From NCBI GenBank assembly GCA_937124525.1, contig CAKZLA010000521.1, positions 1 through 19,750 of the forward strand: 19,750 nt of DNA, read 5' to 3'. This document shows positions 1 to 8,133 of the stretch, piece after piece. How positions within the stretch are numbered: position 1 is the first letter of the stretch; each line of letters begins with the position of its first letter. The DNA is from an uncultured Desulfobacterium sp. Its GTDB lineage: Bacteria > Desulfobacterota > Desulfobacteria > Desulfobacterales > Desulfobacteraceae. A model generated the notes under the pieces. The model was not told where the DNA came from and did not search any database. It was given only the letters and a program-made list of their open reading frames with translations. The position numbers and the translations under genes were made by a program.

Positions 1-1707
1 CCCCATCCCTGGTTTTCCCGGCACCGTGACGTACCCATTATCATCGGTATTGGAGAGCTGTCTTCCAGAAAGAGCTTTCACATACTTATCGAGGCCTTTA
101 TTTCTCTTCATGGACAGGTTAAATGCCGGCTGGTGATATTGGGGGAAGGCAAAGAGCGTGCCCGGCTTGAAAAAAGGCTGGAACAGGCCGGGTTGTCACA
201 GGATGCCTGGCTGCCGGGATTTGTAAAAAACCCCTATGCCTGCCTGGTCCGTTCCGATGTTTTTGTAATGACTTCACGCCTGGAAGGCATGCCGGTGGTC
301 CTGCTGGAGGCCCTTGGTGCCGGGCTGCCGGTGGTGGCCACGGACTGCCCCAGCGGACCCCGTGAGGTGTTGGAAGGCTGCGGTATGGGCACGCTCATTC
401 CCGTGGGGGATACGGAAAAACTCACCTGTGCGTTACACCGGATACTTGTCCTGAAACCGCCGCCCATGGTGCCCTATGACTACCTCAAACAGTATACGCT
501 TTCTTCCAGCGCCAATGCCTATCTCGGGGCCATGGGCCTTGCCGGCCACGGGGCGGTTTCCAGGCCCGTGGATATTGCAATTTTAGGTCCCATGGGCCGG
601 AGCGGTGAAAGTGCCCATGGGGGGATCACCACGGTGGTGTGTCATCTGGTCCGTGAGTTCCGGCAGATGGGCCTCTCCGTGGAGTTGGTTACCTTTTCCC
701 CGCCAGGGGCGGACACCATCCTGTCCCGGATCTTTCCTGATATTTCAGTTAGCAACCTTGGCCCGGGCACAAAATTATACCAGGCCTTTTTACTGTCCGG
801 TTATCTCCGGGATCGCCGTCCCGGTGTATTATTAAGCGCCGGTCCCCGGGCCAATCTGATCTGCTCCCTGACAAAAAAGATGTTCCGGCCGAAGACCAGG
901 ATCATATTAGGCGTTCACAATACCGTGAGCAGGGAGTTCAGTGGTTTGTCCCCGGTAACGAGAAAATGGAGAACCATGCGGCTCCGATGGCTGTATCAAC
1001 ATGCCGACGGCATCATATGCGTCTCCAAAGGGGTGGCCCGGGATCTGCAAAAAATTCTCGGCCCCGCCGCCGACCGTGCCCATGTGATCCATAATCCCAT
1101 CTTCTCCCCCGATTGTCTGGAAAAGGCGGATCAACAGATCCCCCATCCCTGGTTCACCGGCAGTGGCCCGCCGGTAATTCTCGGTGCTGGACGTCTGACC
1201 CCCCAGAAAGATTTCCCCTGCCTGCTCAAGGCCTTTGCCCGGGTACGAAAACAGATGGACTGCCGGCTGGTGATTCTGGGCCAGGGGGAGCAAAGGCAGA
1301 GCCTTCTTGCCCTTGCAAAGGAGCTGCATGTGCAGGACGACTTTGATCTGCCGGGATTTGTGGATTCGACCTGGGCATATATGAAAAAAAGCAGCGTGTT
1401 TGTCCTCTCTTCCGCATGGGAGGGGTTTGGCAACGTACTGGTGGAAGCCATGGCCGTGGGCACAGCTGTCATTGCCACGGACTGCCCCCATGGTCCGGCT
1501 GAAATTCTCATGGATGGCCGCATGGGCACCTTGATTCCCCCGGGCCGTAAGGATCTCATGGCAGAGGCAATACTGGAGACATTACTGCACAGGCCCGACA
1601 CCATGCCCCTGGTGGAACGGGCAGCTGTTTTTTCCGCCAAAAGGGCGGCCCTGAATTACCGCCGCTACCTTCTGTCTCCTGAAACCATGGGCCGGGAGGT
1701 TAAGTGA
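1..1707 (+). CDS. Tandem GT4-GT4 glycosyltransferase, 5' end missing
   Basis: The frame is open from base 1 to the TGA at 1705-1707, so 568 codons are visible and the start lies outside the window. Two GT-B retaining glycosyltransferase units (family GT4) are fused. Visible codons 1 to about 170 are the C-terminal nucleotide-sugar half of the first unit. It has the E-x7-E motif (EGMPVVLLE) and the ATDCPSGPRE loop. From about base 570 a complete second unit follows: an N-terminal acceptor half with a GGITT glycine loop, then GRLTPQK at about 1189-1209 and a second E-x7-E (EGFGNVLVE). In the first unit the usual GRL is GEL (bases 52-60), so the phosphate-binding arginine is replaced by glutamate while the downstream lysine is kept. 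That half may be weak or structural. The context points to surface-glycan synthesis in the cytoplasm. Donor and acceptor cannot be told. The stop overlaps the next start (TGATG). Confidence 0.9.
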   Translation, partial: PHPWFSRHRDVPIIIGIGELSSRKSFHILIEAFISLHGQVKCRLVILGEGKERARLEKRLEQAGLSQDAWLPGFVKNPYACLVRSDVFVMTSRLEGMPVVLLEALGAGLPVVATDCPSGPREVLEGCGMGTLIPVGDTEKLTCALHRILVLKPPPMVPYDYLKQYTLSSSANAYLGAMGLAGHGAVSRPVDIAILGPMGRSGESAHGGITTVVCHLVREFRQMGLSVELVTFSPPGADTILSRIFPDISVSNLGPGTKLYQAFLLSGYLRDRRPGVLLSAGPRANLICSLTKKMFRPKTRIILGVHNTVSREFSGLSPVTRKWRTMRLRWLYQHADGIICVSKGVARDLQKILGPAADRAHVIHNPIFSPDCLEKADQQIPHPWFTGSGPPVILGAGRLTPQKDFPCLLKAFARVRKQMDCRLVILGQGEQRQSLLALAKELHVQDDFDLPGFVDSTWAYMKKSSVFVLSSAWEGFGNVLVEAMAVGTAVIATDCPHGPAEILMDGRMGTLIPPGRKDLMAEAILETLLHRPDTMPLVERAAVFSAKRAALNYRRYLLSPETMGREVK

Positions 1708-2624
1708 TGTATCAGTTCGACGACAAAACATATCCATACACCTTTACGGTTTTTATCCCCACCTGGAACAGGGCCCATGTTCTGCCAAGGGCCCTTGACA
1801 GCATTGATAAACAGACCTTTCGTGATCTGGAAGTAGTCATTGTGGATGACGGTTCCACCGACGGCACAGGGCAGATGATTGCCGCATGGCAAAAAAACAC
1901 ACCCTTTCCGGTGCGGTATCTGTACCAGGAAAACCAGGGGAAACACATGGCCCACAACCATTCTCTGCCCCACCTGAACGGTTTTTTCACCGTTATTCTG
2001 GATTCAGATGATGTACTGGCCCAAGATGCCCTGGAAATATTGTTAAGGCACTGGGAGGGCATACCTGCGGGCAGGAAACAGGACTTTGCCGGTGTGGAAG
2101 GGCTGTGTGCCATGTATGGAGACAGGTCCATTGCAGGTGATATATTTCCGGTACCCTTAATGGATTCCAACTACATCACAATCAAAAATCATTTTAAGAT
2201 TTCCGGGGATAAAAAAAATGCCATCCGGTCCGATGTGCTCCGGTGTTATCCCTTTCCTGCCTTTACGGGGGAAAACTATATCCGTCCCTCCCTTGTGTGG
2301 AATCGCATGGCCAGAGACTTTAAATTCAGATATATCAATGAAATAATTCAATATGTTGAGTATCAGCCCGACGGTCTCTCGGCAACCAAAAAAGATATCC
2401 GCTGGAAAAATCCCCGGGGCTTCCAGCTTTGTGTCTTGGAAGAACTGAATATCAGGGGAAAGAAGAACACCATCCGCAATTATACCCGGTATGTTGCCTA
2501 TTCCATGGCCTGTGGCATGGGATTTTCCACACAGTTCAAGCAGGTTCCGGATAAAAGGCTCTGGCTGTTGGCCCTGGTGGGTGGCATCCTTAAATGGATG
2601 CGTCATTCTATCAGGTTGTCCTGA
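1707..2624 (+). CDS. GT2 family glycosyltransferase
   Basis: This is a GT-A fold, inverting-type glycosyltransferase of family GT2, 305 residues from the ATG at 1707. Visible motifs are IPTWNRA (residues 17-23), the nucleotide-binding VDDGSTDG (47-54) and the metal-binding DSDD (99-102). The last carries the DxD that coordinates the nucleotide-sugar diphosphate. I chose ATG 1707 over the in-frame GTG at 1704. GGGAGG at 1694-1699 sits 7 bases before the ATG, which overlaps the upstream stop as TGATG, so translation is probably coupled. There is no clear membrane segment, so it should act at the cytoplasmic face on a lipid-linked or lipid A-linked acceptor. Its place between a GT4 protein and an O-antigen ligase-like protein supports a role in building a surface polysaccharide. 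The exact sugar is unknown. Confidence 0.9.
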   Translation: MYQFDDKTYPYTFTVFIPTWNRAHVLPRALDSIDKQTFRDLEVVIVDDGSTDGTGQMIAAWQKNTPFPVRYLYQENQGKHMAHNHSLPHLNGFFTVILDSDDVLAQDALEILLRHWEGIPAGRKQDFAGVEGLCAMYGDRSIAGDIFPVPLMDSNYITIKNHFKISGDKKNAIRSDVLRCYPFPAFTGENYIRPSLVWNRMARDFKFRYINEIIQYVEYQPDGLSATKKDIRWKNPRGFQLCVLEELNIRGKKNTIRNYTRYVAYSMACGMGFSTQFKQVPDKRLWLLALVGGILKWMRHSIRLS

Positions 2625-2717
2625 CTGCCCACGGGCAGACCCGATGGTGCCCAGGCACGCACACAGCAAAGCATGTAAAAATGCCCGGCCCGCCCGGTCT
2701 TTTAAAGAAAGGAACTA

Positions 2718-4091
2718 ATGTTGAAGAAAATCCTTCACTACATCACTATCATGGGATCAGCCGGTATCTATCTCTTTGCCTTTGGGATTTTCTCAGGACC
2801 TGCGATCTCCTCCTTTGGGTTGTCTCTGATGGGGATACTGTTCATATCCGAATTCATCCGCCGCCCCTCTTTGGCAAAAGATCCCCTGTTTCTTCTTTCC
2901 CTTGTTTTTCTTATCTATTTATCCTGCCGGATACTTGCAACCCTTCATGCCCATGGCCAAATGGGAGGTGCCGTCCTGAAAGCCGGCCGGGAATATTTTC
3001 AGCTGGGCTTTATTTTCATGCTGGTGCCTGCAGTATCCATCTACCGGTGCCGGCCTGACGGGCATCTGATGATTTTTCTTTTGATTGCAGGACTGTTGTT
3101 CCGTGTTCTTGACCATGTGGCATTAGAAGAAATCTGGACACTTCTGGATACCCGGCCGGGGTTTGGCCTGCCGGTGAATCATTTCGGGTGCTATGCCGCC
3201 GTGGCCCTGCTGTATCTTCTTATCTACGCCAGGCCCTTCTGGGGCCCCCGGGAGAACCGGATACGGTTTTTCCTCTGGGGTGCAGGCTGGGTCGGACTTG
3301 TTGTTTTCTGGCTTTTCAACCTGCGGATATCCGCCTCCAGAAGCGCCCTTCTTGGATTTACCATCATTGTGCCCCTGGTTCTCATCTGTATGGTGAAAAA
3401 AAAGAAAGTCGACTGTTCAAATTTTTTGAAGACAGGCTTGGTATGTCTGCTGGCTGTCGGTGTGTTTTTTACAGCGGTGTACGGTGTGAACAGGCAAGTG
3501 GTTCACCAGCGTGTGATTCCCAGATTTGTCATCATATGGGATTTATTCCAGGGGAAGCCCTCGGACGATGTGGTAAACCGGGAAAACATGTCGGTTGTAG
3601 CCCGGTTTGATTTATGGCATTTTGGAATCAAGAAGATGATGGAAAAACCATTGTTCGGGTGGGGCCCCGGGACTCCACAAGCACTATTGCGGGCATGTTA
3701 CAAAAAAAGTTTCCGTATGCATGAGGCAGATGGCCTGTTCATCGGGCATTTTCACAATTTTCTGCTTCAATTTTTGATTGAAATAGGTCTGGTGGGGGTT
3801 CTGCTTTATTTTATGGCGTTTCTCATTGTTTTAAAGGTTTTTCTTACAGCTTACCGGGAGGGGCGGATGGATCTGAATCTTACCCTGTTTGTACTGGGCA
3901 GTTTTTCCATGTTTTTCGTTGCAAATAATTTCAATATGCTCATGGGAAACAACCCGGGCCGCAACTTTGTGGGGCTGCTGGGAGGCATTGCCTACTCATA
4001 CGGCATCCACAGGCCATGGATGCCAGCGGTTTCAATACCAGGTATGCCTGATATTGTTTCATGCCTTGTTGTACCTCCCCCTGAATCGTAA
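2718..4091 (+). CDS. O-antigen ligase/polymerase family membrane protein (Wzy_C-like)
   Basis: A 457-residue polytopic inner-membrane protein with about ten to twelve hydrophobic segments. It matches the O-antigen ligase/polymerase superfamily. RISASRSALLG (203-213) precedes a segment, FGWGPG lies at 313-318 inside a long periplasmic loop, and HFHNFLLQFLIEIGLVG (344-360) is the typical end of that loop. Members either ligate undecaprenyl-linked glycan to lipid A-core (WaaL) or polymerise repeat units (Wzy), and sequence alone does not separate these. The start has AAAGAAAGGA at 2704-2713 just upstream. The spacer from the GT2 gene is 93 bases and holds a short CTGCCC/GGGCAG hairpin without a T tract, so read-through is likely. 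The stop TAA (4089-4091) lies inside an inserted repeat element. Without the insertion the frame would end one residue later (PPPESE instead of PPPES), so the insertion hardly changed the protein. Confidence 0.85.
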   Translation: MLKKILHYITIMGSAGIYLFAFGIFSGPAISSFGLSLMGILFISEFIRRPSLAKDPLFLLSLVFLIYLSCRILATLHAHGQMGGAVLKAGREYFQLGFIFMLVPAVSIYRCRPDGHLMIFLLIAGLLFRVLDHVALEEIWTLLDTRPGFGLPVNHFGCYAAVALLYLLIYARPFWGPRENRIRFFLWGAGWVGLVVFWLFNLRISASRSALLGFTIIVPLVLICMVKKKKVDCSNFLKTGLVCLLAVGVFFTAVYGVNRQVVHQRVIPRFVIIWDLFQGKPSDDVVNRENMSVVARFDLWHFGIKKMMEKPLFGWGPGTPQALLRACYKKSFRMHEADGLFIGHFHNFLLQFLIEIGLVGVLLYFMAFLIVLKVFLTAYREGRMDLNLTLFVLGSFSMFFVANNFNMLMGNNPGRNFVGLLGGIAYSYGIHRPWMPAVSIPGMPDIVSCLVVPPPES

Positions 4092-4218
4092 ATATTCGGG
4101 TTTGTAACGTAAATGTTTGGCCAGCACCCCATCTTCACCTATTTTGGACTGCTCACATAGCATTAGTATGCTACGCAGTCCCAAATAGGCGAATATGGGG
4201 CACTGGCCGAATATTTAC
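4088..4218. mobile_element. IS66-type MITE, 131 bp, with 8-bp target duplication
   Basis: The element has perfect 12-bp terminal inverted repeats: GTAAATATTCGG at 4088-4099 and CCGAATATTTAC at 4207-4218. The 8-bp direct repeats CCTGAATC flank it at 4080-4087 and 4219-4226. Inside, bases 4109-4153 pair imperfectly with 4175-4218, and the loop holds a further AGCAT/ATGCT stem, so the RNA would form one very long hairpin. GTAA ends with 8-bp target duplications are characteristic of the IS66 family. No transposase is encoded, so any mobility would be in trans. It sits between two convergent genes and probably also stops transcription from both sides. Confidence 0.75.
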
Positions 4219-4249
4219 CCTGAATCAGAATAAAGATGGCCCGTGGCCT

Positions 4250-4903
4250 CTATGCAAAGGTATATCCGAACATTTTGATATCCTTTGCAAAATAATCGGC
4301 AACCAACCGGGCAGTTTCCTCATTGTAATATTCCTGATAGGGCTTGCGATCCACAGCTTTGCGTTTATGGGGCAACCTGGGGGCCGGGATGCCAATTTTA
4401 CGGCATACTGTGTTGAAATCCGCCGTCAGGTTCTCATACCTTCCGATAAAATCCACGATCACATTACCGTTTAGATCCACCAGATAGCTGGACTGCAACG
4501 CAATGGAGGTGTCAACAATATAGTTATAGGACCGCTTTTCTTCCAGCTTCCAGTGAACAAACCCTTGAAAGTCTTTCACATGCTCCATCAGATGGGGGCG
4601 TTCCCGCCGAATGTGATGATAGGAACTGACCTGAAGATCCCAGGGATTGCGCACAAAGGCAAATTTAAAAAACCGTTGGAACTGCTCTCTGGGAAACATT
4701 TCAAGGGCAGCAACGGCCCTGGCATGCCGGGGAAGTTTACAGGCCAGACAATGGTTGCACAGCGCGCTCATGCGGCTGCACAGAAATAGCGGAATGCCAT
4801 GGGGACCTTTCCATCTATAGGTGGAGAGGGCGCCCCGGATGCTTGTTCCCCCTGTTTTGGCAATGTGAACGAACAAAAAATTATGTTTCAGTGAAAATAA
4901 CAT
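4250..4903 (-). CDS. Sulfotransferase family 2 protein (PAPS-dependent)
   Basis: A 217-residue protein with both nucleotide-binding signatures of the sulfotransferase family. The 5'-phosphosulfate loop is HIAKTGGTS (13-21), and the 3'-phosphate site is FAFVRNPWD (81-89) followed by SSYHH (93-97). Such enzymes move sulfate from PAPS to a hydroxyl or amine of a glycan, lipid or small molecule. The length is typical of compact bacterial members. It lies last in the minus-strand group waaA - GT4 - sulfotransferase, so a sugar of the LPS core or of the surface polymer is the likely acceptor, by inference. The ATG at 4903 has only a weak ribosome site (AGGTAAG about 8 bases upstream). A TATAAT-like hexamer lies about 25 bases further upstream without a convincing -35 partner. 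The convergent MITE lies just past the stop. Confidence 0.88.
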   Translation of the reverse strand: MLFSLKHNFLFVHIAKTGGTSIRGALSTYRWKGPHGIPLFLCSRMSALCNHCLACKLPRHARAVAALEMFPREQFQRFFKFAFVRNPWDLQVSSYHHIRRERPHLMEHVKDFQGFVHWKLEEKRSYNYIVDTSIALQSSYLVDLNGNVIVDFIGRYENLTADFNTVCRKIGIPAPRLPHKRKAVDRKPYQEYYNEETARLVADYFAKDIKMFGYTFA

Positions 4904-5027
4904 GGGGTTTCTTACCTAAATTAATTATAGCGCGTTTCCTATGACTTGATGCATATCTTTTTATTACAAGTTTGCAGTAAAAGATGATTATGAATATTTT
5001 TACAGCAAGGTCAAGGTGAAACAGGCT

Positions 5028-6137
5028 TTAGTTTTTTCTGTCCAGCAGAACGTCAAGGTAGTGCCGGCTGCTTTTATCTACCCTGTACTGGGCAACTGTC
5101 TGGACAAGGGCGTTTTTATCGGGGGGGTGGCGCAATACCTTTTCCATGGCCAGGGCCATGGCCCCAGGATCTCCCATGGGAACCAGCGGGCCGTAACGTC
5201 CCTTTGCCAGAATTTCCCTGGGACCGCTGGGACAATCTGTGGCAACAACTGGTGTGCCCAAGGCCAGGGCTTCTGTCAGCACATTGGGGGATCCCTCCCA
5301 CAGGGAGGAAAGCACAAAAAGGGATGCCCGGGCCACGTAGGCATGGGGATTTTCCACATGCCCCGGAAAATCCACCCGGGCGGTGAGATCCAACCGGGCG
5401 ACCAGATTTTCCAGGGCAATACGTTCTTTTCCCTCCCCCAGGATGATCAGACGGCTTGGGATATTCCGGGTGAGTATTGCAAAGGCACGGATCAGGGTAT
5501 TGAAATTCTTCTGGTGGGTTAACCTGCCCACGCCCATGACCACCGGCAGGTCCGGGGCGGTAAGCCAGAGATGGGGGGCTGGCTGAGCAGCCATACGGGC
5601 CATACCGGAGGTAATCACGGGGTTGGGGATCACATGAATTTTTGATCGGCAGACACCGGTAATACGGATCATGTCATCTGCAACCCCCCGGGAAACAGCA
5701 ACCACTGCGTCACACCTGGGGTAGATGAAACGCATGGGCTGGTACCACAACATTTTTCGTACACCCGGTTTGCCCTCCAGGGCCGCGGACAGGGTGGTTC
5801 CCATGCGCACAATTATCCTGGTGGGTACCCCCGCCATTTGCCTTGCCATGATGGCAACCTCATTGGCACGGTTTTTGGCCGCCAGTAATGCAGCGGGGCG
5901 GTGCCGCCTTAAATATTCGACCAGGGAAAAAAAGCTGGTGTAGGTGTGAGAGGCACCAAGGGAGATGGCGCGTACCCCGGAAGGGATGGGAGATAATGGC
6001 TTTCTTCCGTTGATAAGCAAAAGGTCCACAGAAATTCCCTGTTCCACAAACCCTTCACAAAGATGCATTATCATGCGCTCCACTCCCCCCAGACCGGAAA
6101 AGGATACAAAAACTGCTATTTTATTGTTCAATGTCAT
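5028..6137 (-). CDS. GT4 family glycosyltransferase
   Basis: A complete 369-residue GT-B retaining glycosyltransferase. The N-terminal half begins with GLGGVER (15-21), the glycine loop for donor phosphate. The C-terminal half has GVGRLTHQK (202-210), with R205 and K210 the usual diphosphate ligands. The E-x7-E pair is E281 and E289 (EGSPNVLTE), followed by ATDCPSGPRE. It is close in motif wording to the partial tandem GT4 at the start of the window, which suggests duplication within one locus. The gene is 87 bases downstream of waaA on the same strand and is followed after 124 bases by the sulfotransferase, so all three may be one transcript. The ribosome site is weak (GAAAGCG before ATG). 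The likely role is addition of a sugar to the LPS core or glycan; the donor is not predictable. Confidence 0.9.
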   Translation of the reverse strand: MTLNNKIAVFVSFSGLGGVERMIMHLCEGFVEQGISVDLLLINGRKPLSPIPSGVRAISLGASHTYTSFFSLVEYLRRHRPAALLAAKNRANEVAIMARQMAGVPTRIIVRMGTTLSAALEGKPGVRKMLWYQPMRFIYPRCDAVVAVSRGVADDMIRITGVCRSKIHVIPNPVITSGMARMAAQPAPHLWLTAPDLPVVMGVGRLTHQKNFNTLIRAFAILTRNIPSRLIILGEGKERIALENLVARLDLTARVDFPGHVENPHAYVARASLFVLSSLWEGSPNVLTEALALGTPVVATDCPSGPREILAKGRYGPLVPMGDPGAMALAMEKVLRHPPDKNALVQTVAQYRVDKSSRHYLDVLLDRKN

Positions 6138-6224
6138 GGATTAGCGCTTTCACAAATAAAATTGTTTGGTTTGCCAGGGAGCTGCCACACAGGCAAGCCG
6201 CCGCTTCGGGTGGGGGAAAAAGTA

Positions 6225-7616
6225 TCATCTCTTGGCTATAAGGGGCAGGGCCTCCGGAAAAGGACAGGAGGGTTCAATGGTTTCATTTTCATACAACTGC
6301 CTGGTATGCTGAAAGATGATCTCCACGGTTCTTTTCACCGCCCCTGTCTGCCGGTCAAATACCTTAAAAGCGTTTGTGCCCATTTCCCGGGATCGCACTG
6401 TATCCTTGAGCAGGCGGACAGTTTCCCGGTACAATTCTTCGGCATCCGAGACATAAATGGCCCCACGGCACTTGATCAGCATGTTTGAAATGTCAGCAAA
6501 ATTATGCATATTCCGTCCAAAAAGAACGGGCTTTGCAAAAACAGCCGCTTCCAGGGGGTTATGTCCCCCGGTATCGCTGAAAGTACCTCCGATGAATGCC
6601 ACACCGCAAAGGGCATAGAGCTTCTTGAGCAGACCAATGGTATCCACGACGATGACATCACAGGTTTCATCACCATGTAACGGATTGATTTTTGTTATCA
6701 TGAGCGCTGCAAACCCCCGGGTATGAAACATGGAATGCACGGATTGAGATCGTTCCGGATGACGGGGGGCAATGATAAGAAGCAGATCCGGTATATCCTT
6801 TTTCATCTGTATGAAGGCCTCAAGAATGATCTTTTCCTCTCCTGGATGGGTACTGCCGGCGATGAATACCTTTTGATGAGAACCAATGGGAAGGGCTGAT
6901 TTCAGGGCATCCAGCTTTTCGGGGGATGCACATGCAACGGCCTGGTCAAATTTGGTGTTGCCGGTGACAACCATCTTGTCTTTATCAAGACCCAGTAAGT
7001 GGAAACGTTCCTGGTCCATTGCAGTTTGTGTACATATTTTTGAGAAAGATGAAAGAAACGGTTGTAAGAAAAACAAAACCTTTCTGTATCCATAAAAGGA
7101 TTTGTCAGAAAGCCTTGCATTGACCAAGTAGATCGGAATCTGTTTATTCTTCATTTCAAAAAGAAAGTTAGGCCAGATATCGGTTTCCACAATGATGACA
7201 AATTCTGGATCAATTTTCCGGATCCACCGTTTGACGCTGAAAGGAAAATCATAGGGAAAAAAGATGATCCGGTCAACAAGGGTGCCCAACTTTTTGTTTG
7301 CGATCTCAAATCCCGCCAATGTGGATACGGAAAAAAGAATTTTTTTCTCTGGGAACTTTTCTCTGATTTGCTTGACCATGGTGACAACGGAAAGCACCTC
7401 TCCCAGGGAAAGGGCATGTATCCAGATGACCTTTTCATGGGGAAAGAGCTTTTGGCGCACCCCCCCAAAGGTGAAAAATCCGAGTCTTTGTAAAAACGTT
7501 TTCTGACGTTTGGGTGAGGTAATGAGGGAGTAGGCAACGAGCGGTGAAAACATAACCATTGCCGCAAACAGCAGAATATTATAAAAGACAACCATTGCAA
7601 TTGATTTTATATCCAT
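6225..7616 (-). CDS. waaA: 3-deoxy-D-manno-octulosonic acid (Kdo) transferase
   Basis: WaaA/KdtA moves Kdo from CMP-Kdo to the lipid IVA precursor of lipid A on the cytoplasmic face of the inner membrane. The protein has an N-terminal membrane anchor (about residues 5-30). HALSLGEV follows at about 68-75, with E73 in the place of the family's catalytic glutamate. The C-terminal CMP-binding half includes GNTKFD and FGRNMHNFADI. Length is 463 residues from ATG 7616, normal for the family. The frame runs further to an ATG at 7634, but that has no ribosome site, whereas 7616 is preceded by AGGGGG. It heads a minus-strand group with a GT4 gene and a sulfotransferase. Presence of waaA indicates an organism with Kdo-containing lipopolysaccharide. 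One or two Kdo additions cannot be told from sequence. Confidence 0.93.
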   Translation of the reverse strand: MDIKSIAMVVFYNILLFAAMVMFSPLVAYSLITSPKRQKTFLQRLGFFTFGGVRQKLFPHEKVIWIHALSLGEVLSVVTMVKQIREKFPEKKILFSVSTLAGFEIANKKLGTLVDRIIFFPYDFPFSVKRWIRKIDPEFVIIVETDIWPNFLFEMKNKQIPIYLVNARLSDKSFYGYRKVLFFLQPFLSSFSKICTQTAMDQERFHLLGLDKDKMVVTGNTKFDQAVACASPEKLDALKSALPIGSHQKVFIAGSTHPGEEKIILEAFIQMKKDIPDLLLIIAPRHPERSQSVHSMFHTRGFAALMITKINPLHGDETCDVIVVDTIGLLKKLYALCGVAFIGGTFSDTGGHNPLEAAVFAKPVLFGRNMHNFADISNMLIKCRGAIYVSDAEELYRETVRLLKDTVRSREMGTNAFKVFDRQTGAVKRTVEIIFQHTRQLYENETIEPSCPFPEALPLIAKR

Positions 7617-7678
7617 GGCACCCCCTGCCTGCATCAGTTATCGGGTAAAAAAGTAAATCGTTCTTTTATAAGAAACTC

Positions 7679-7791
7679 GTAAGTTCTCAATAAGTGCGGG
7701 TAAAAAATATATTTTCAAAACCCCATTTTAATAATGCCGGGCAATTAAAGTGTCAATTATGCCTTATTACTCGGGTTTATTGAGAACTTGC
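7679..7791. mobile_element. Second IS66-type MITE, 113 bp, with near-perfect 8-bp duplication
   Basis: The inverted ends contain a perfect 13-bp core: AAGTTCTCAATAA at 7681-7693 and TTATTGAGAACTT at 7777-7789. They extend imperfectly to GTAAG at the left end and CTTGC at the right end. The flanks are AGAAACTC (7671-7678) and AGAAATTC (7792-7799), an 8-bp repeat with one mismatch. End sequence and duplication length fit IS66-type mobilisation, as for the element at 4088-4218, although the two interiors differ. It has no coding capacity. Confidence 0.6.
7728..7756 (-). promoter_or_regulatory. Sigma-70-like promoter facing waaA
   Basis: On the minus strand a perfect TTGACA (-35, complement of 7751-7756) is followed by a 17-base spacer. 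TATTAA (-10, complement of 7728-7733) comes next. Transcription would start near 7720 and leave a leader of about 105 bases before the waaA ATG at 7616. The promoter lies inside the MITE at 7679-7791, so the element may drive waaA and the two genes after it. Called from hexamers and spacing only. Confidence 0.5.
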
Positions 7792-8133
7792 AGAAATTCC
7801 GTCTAATATGTTGTAATGATTGGAGTTTCGATCTTCGTTGTGGCAGGTAGTTACTGCCATGTCGGTTTATACAATTTATAATTACCAAACAGAATTCGGG
7901 GCGGTTCGTGTTTTTTTCAGGAGTTTCACAGCCCCGAAGCCCTCTGATACAATGAATCCATGTGAAAGTAAATATGATATTTAAACCTCATTAATTACTT
8001 ATAAATAGCTCATTATTTGTTTATGAATTTCTTACGGAAAAATCATGAAATTCTCATGGTTTCTTCATCAAACACATGCAAAATAAAAAATTTGATTGAT
8101 AATCTTAACTTTCGGACTTAGGTGTTGATGAAT

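Noticed and set aside
907..1640. Long minus-strand frames opposite the tandem GT4 gene
   Set aside because: They mirror a G/C-rich coding frame whose plus-strand translation is clearly a GT4 enzyme.
2625..2717. CTGCCC/GGGCAG hairpin as a terminator before the ligase-like gene
   Set aside because: There is no T tract, the loop is very tight, and the genes on both sides appear co-transcribed.
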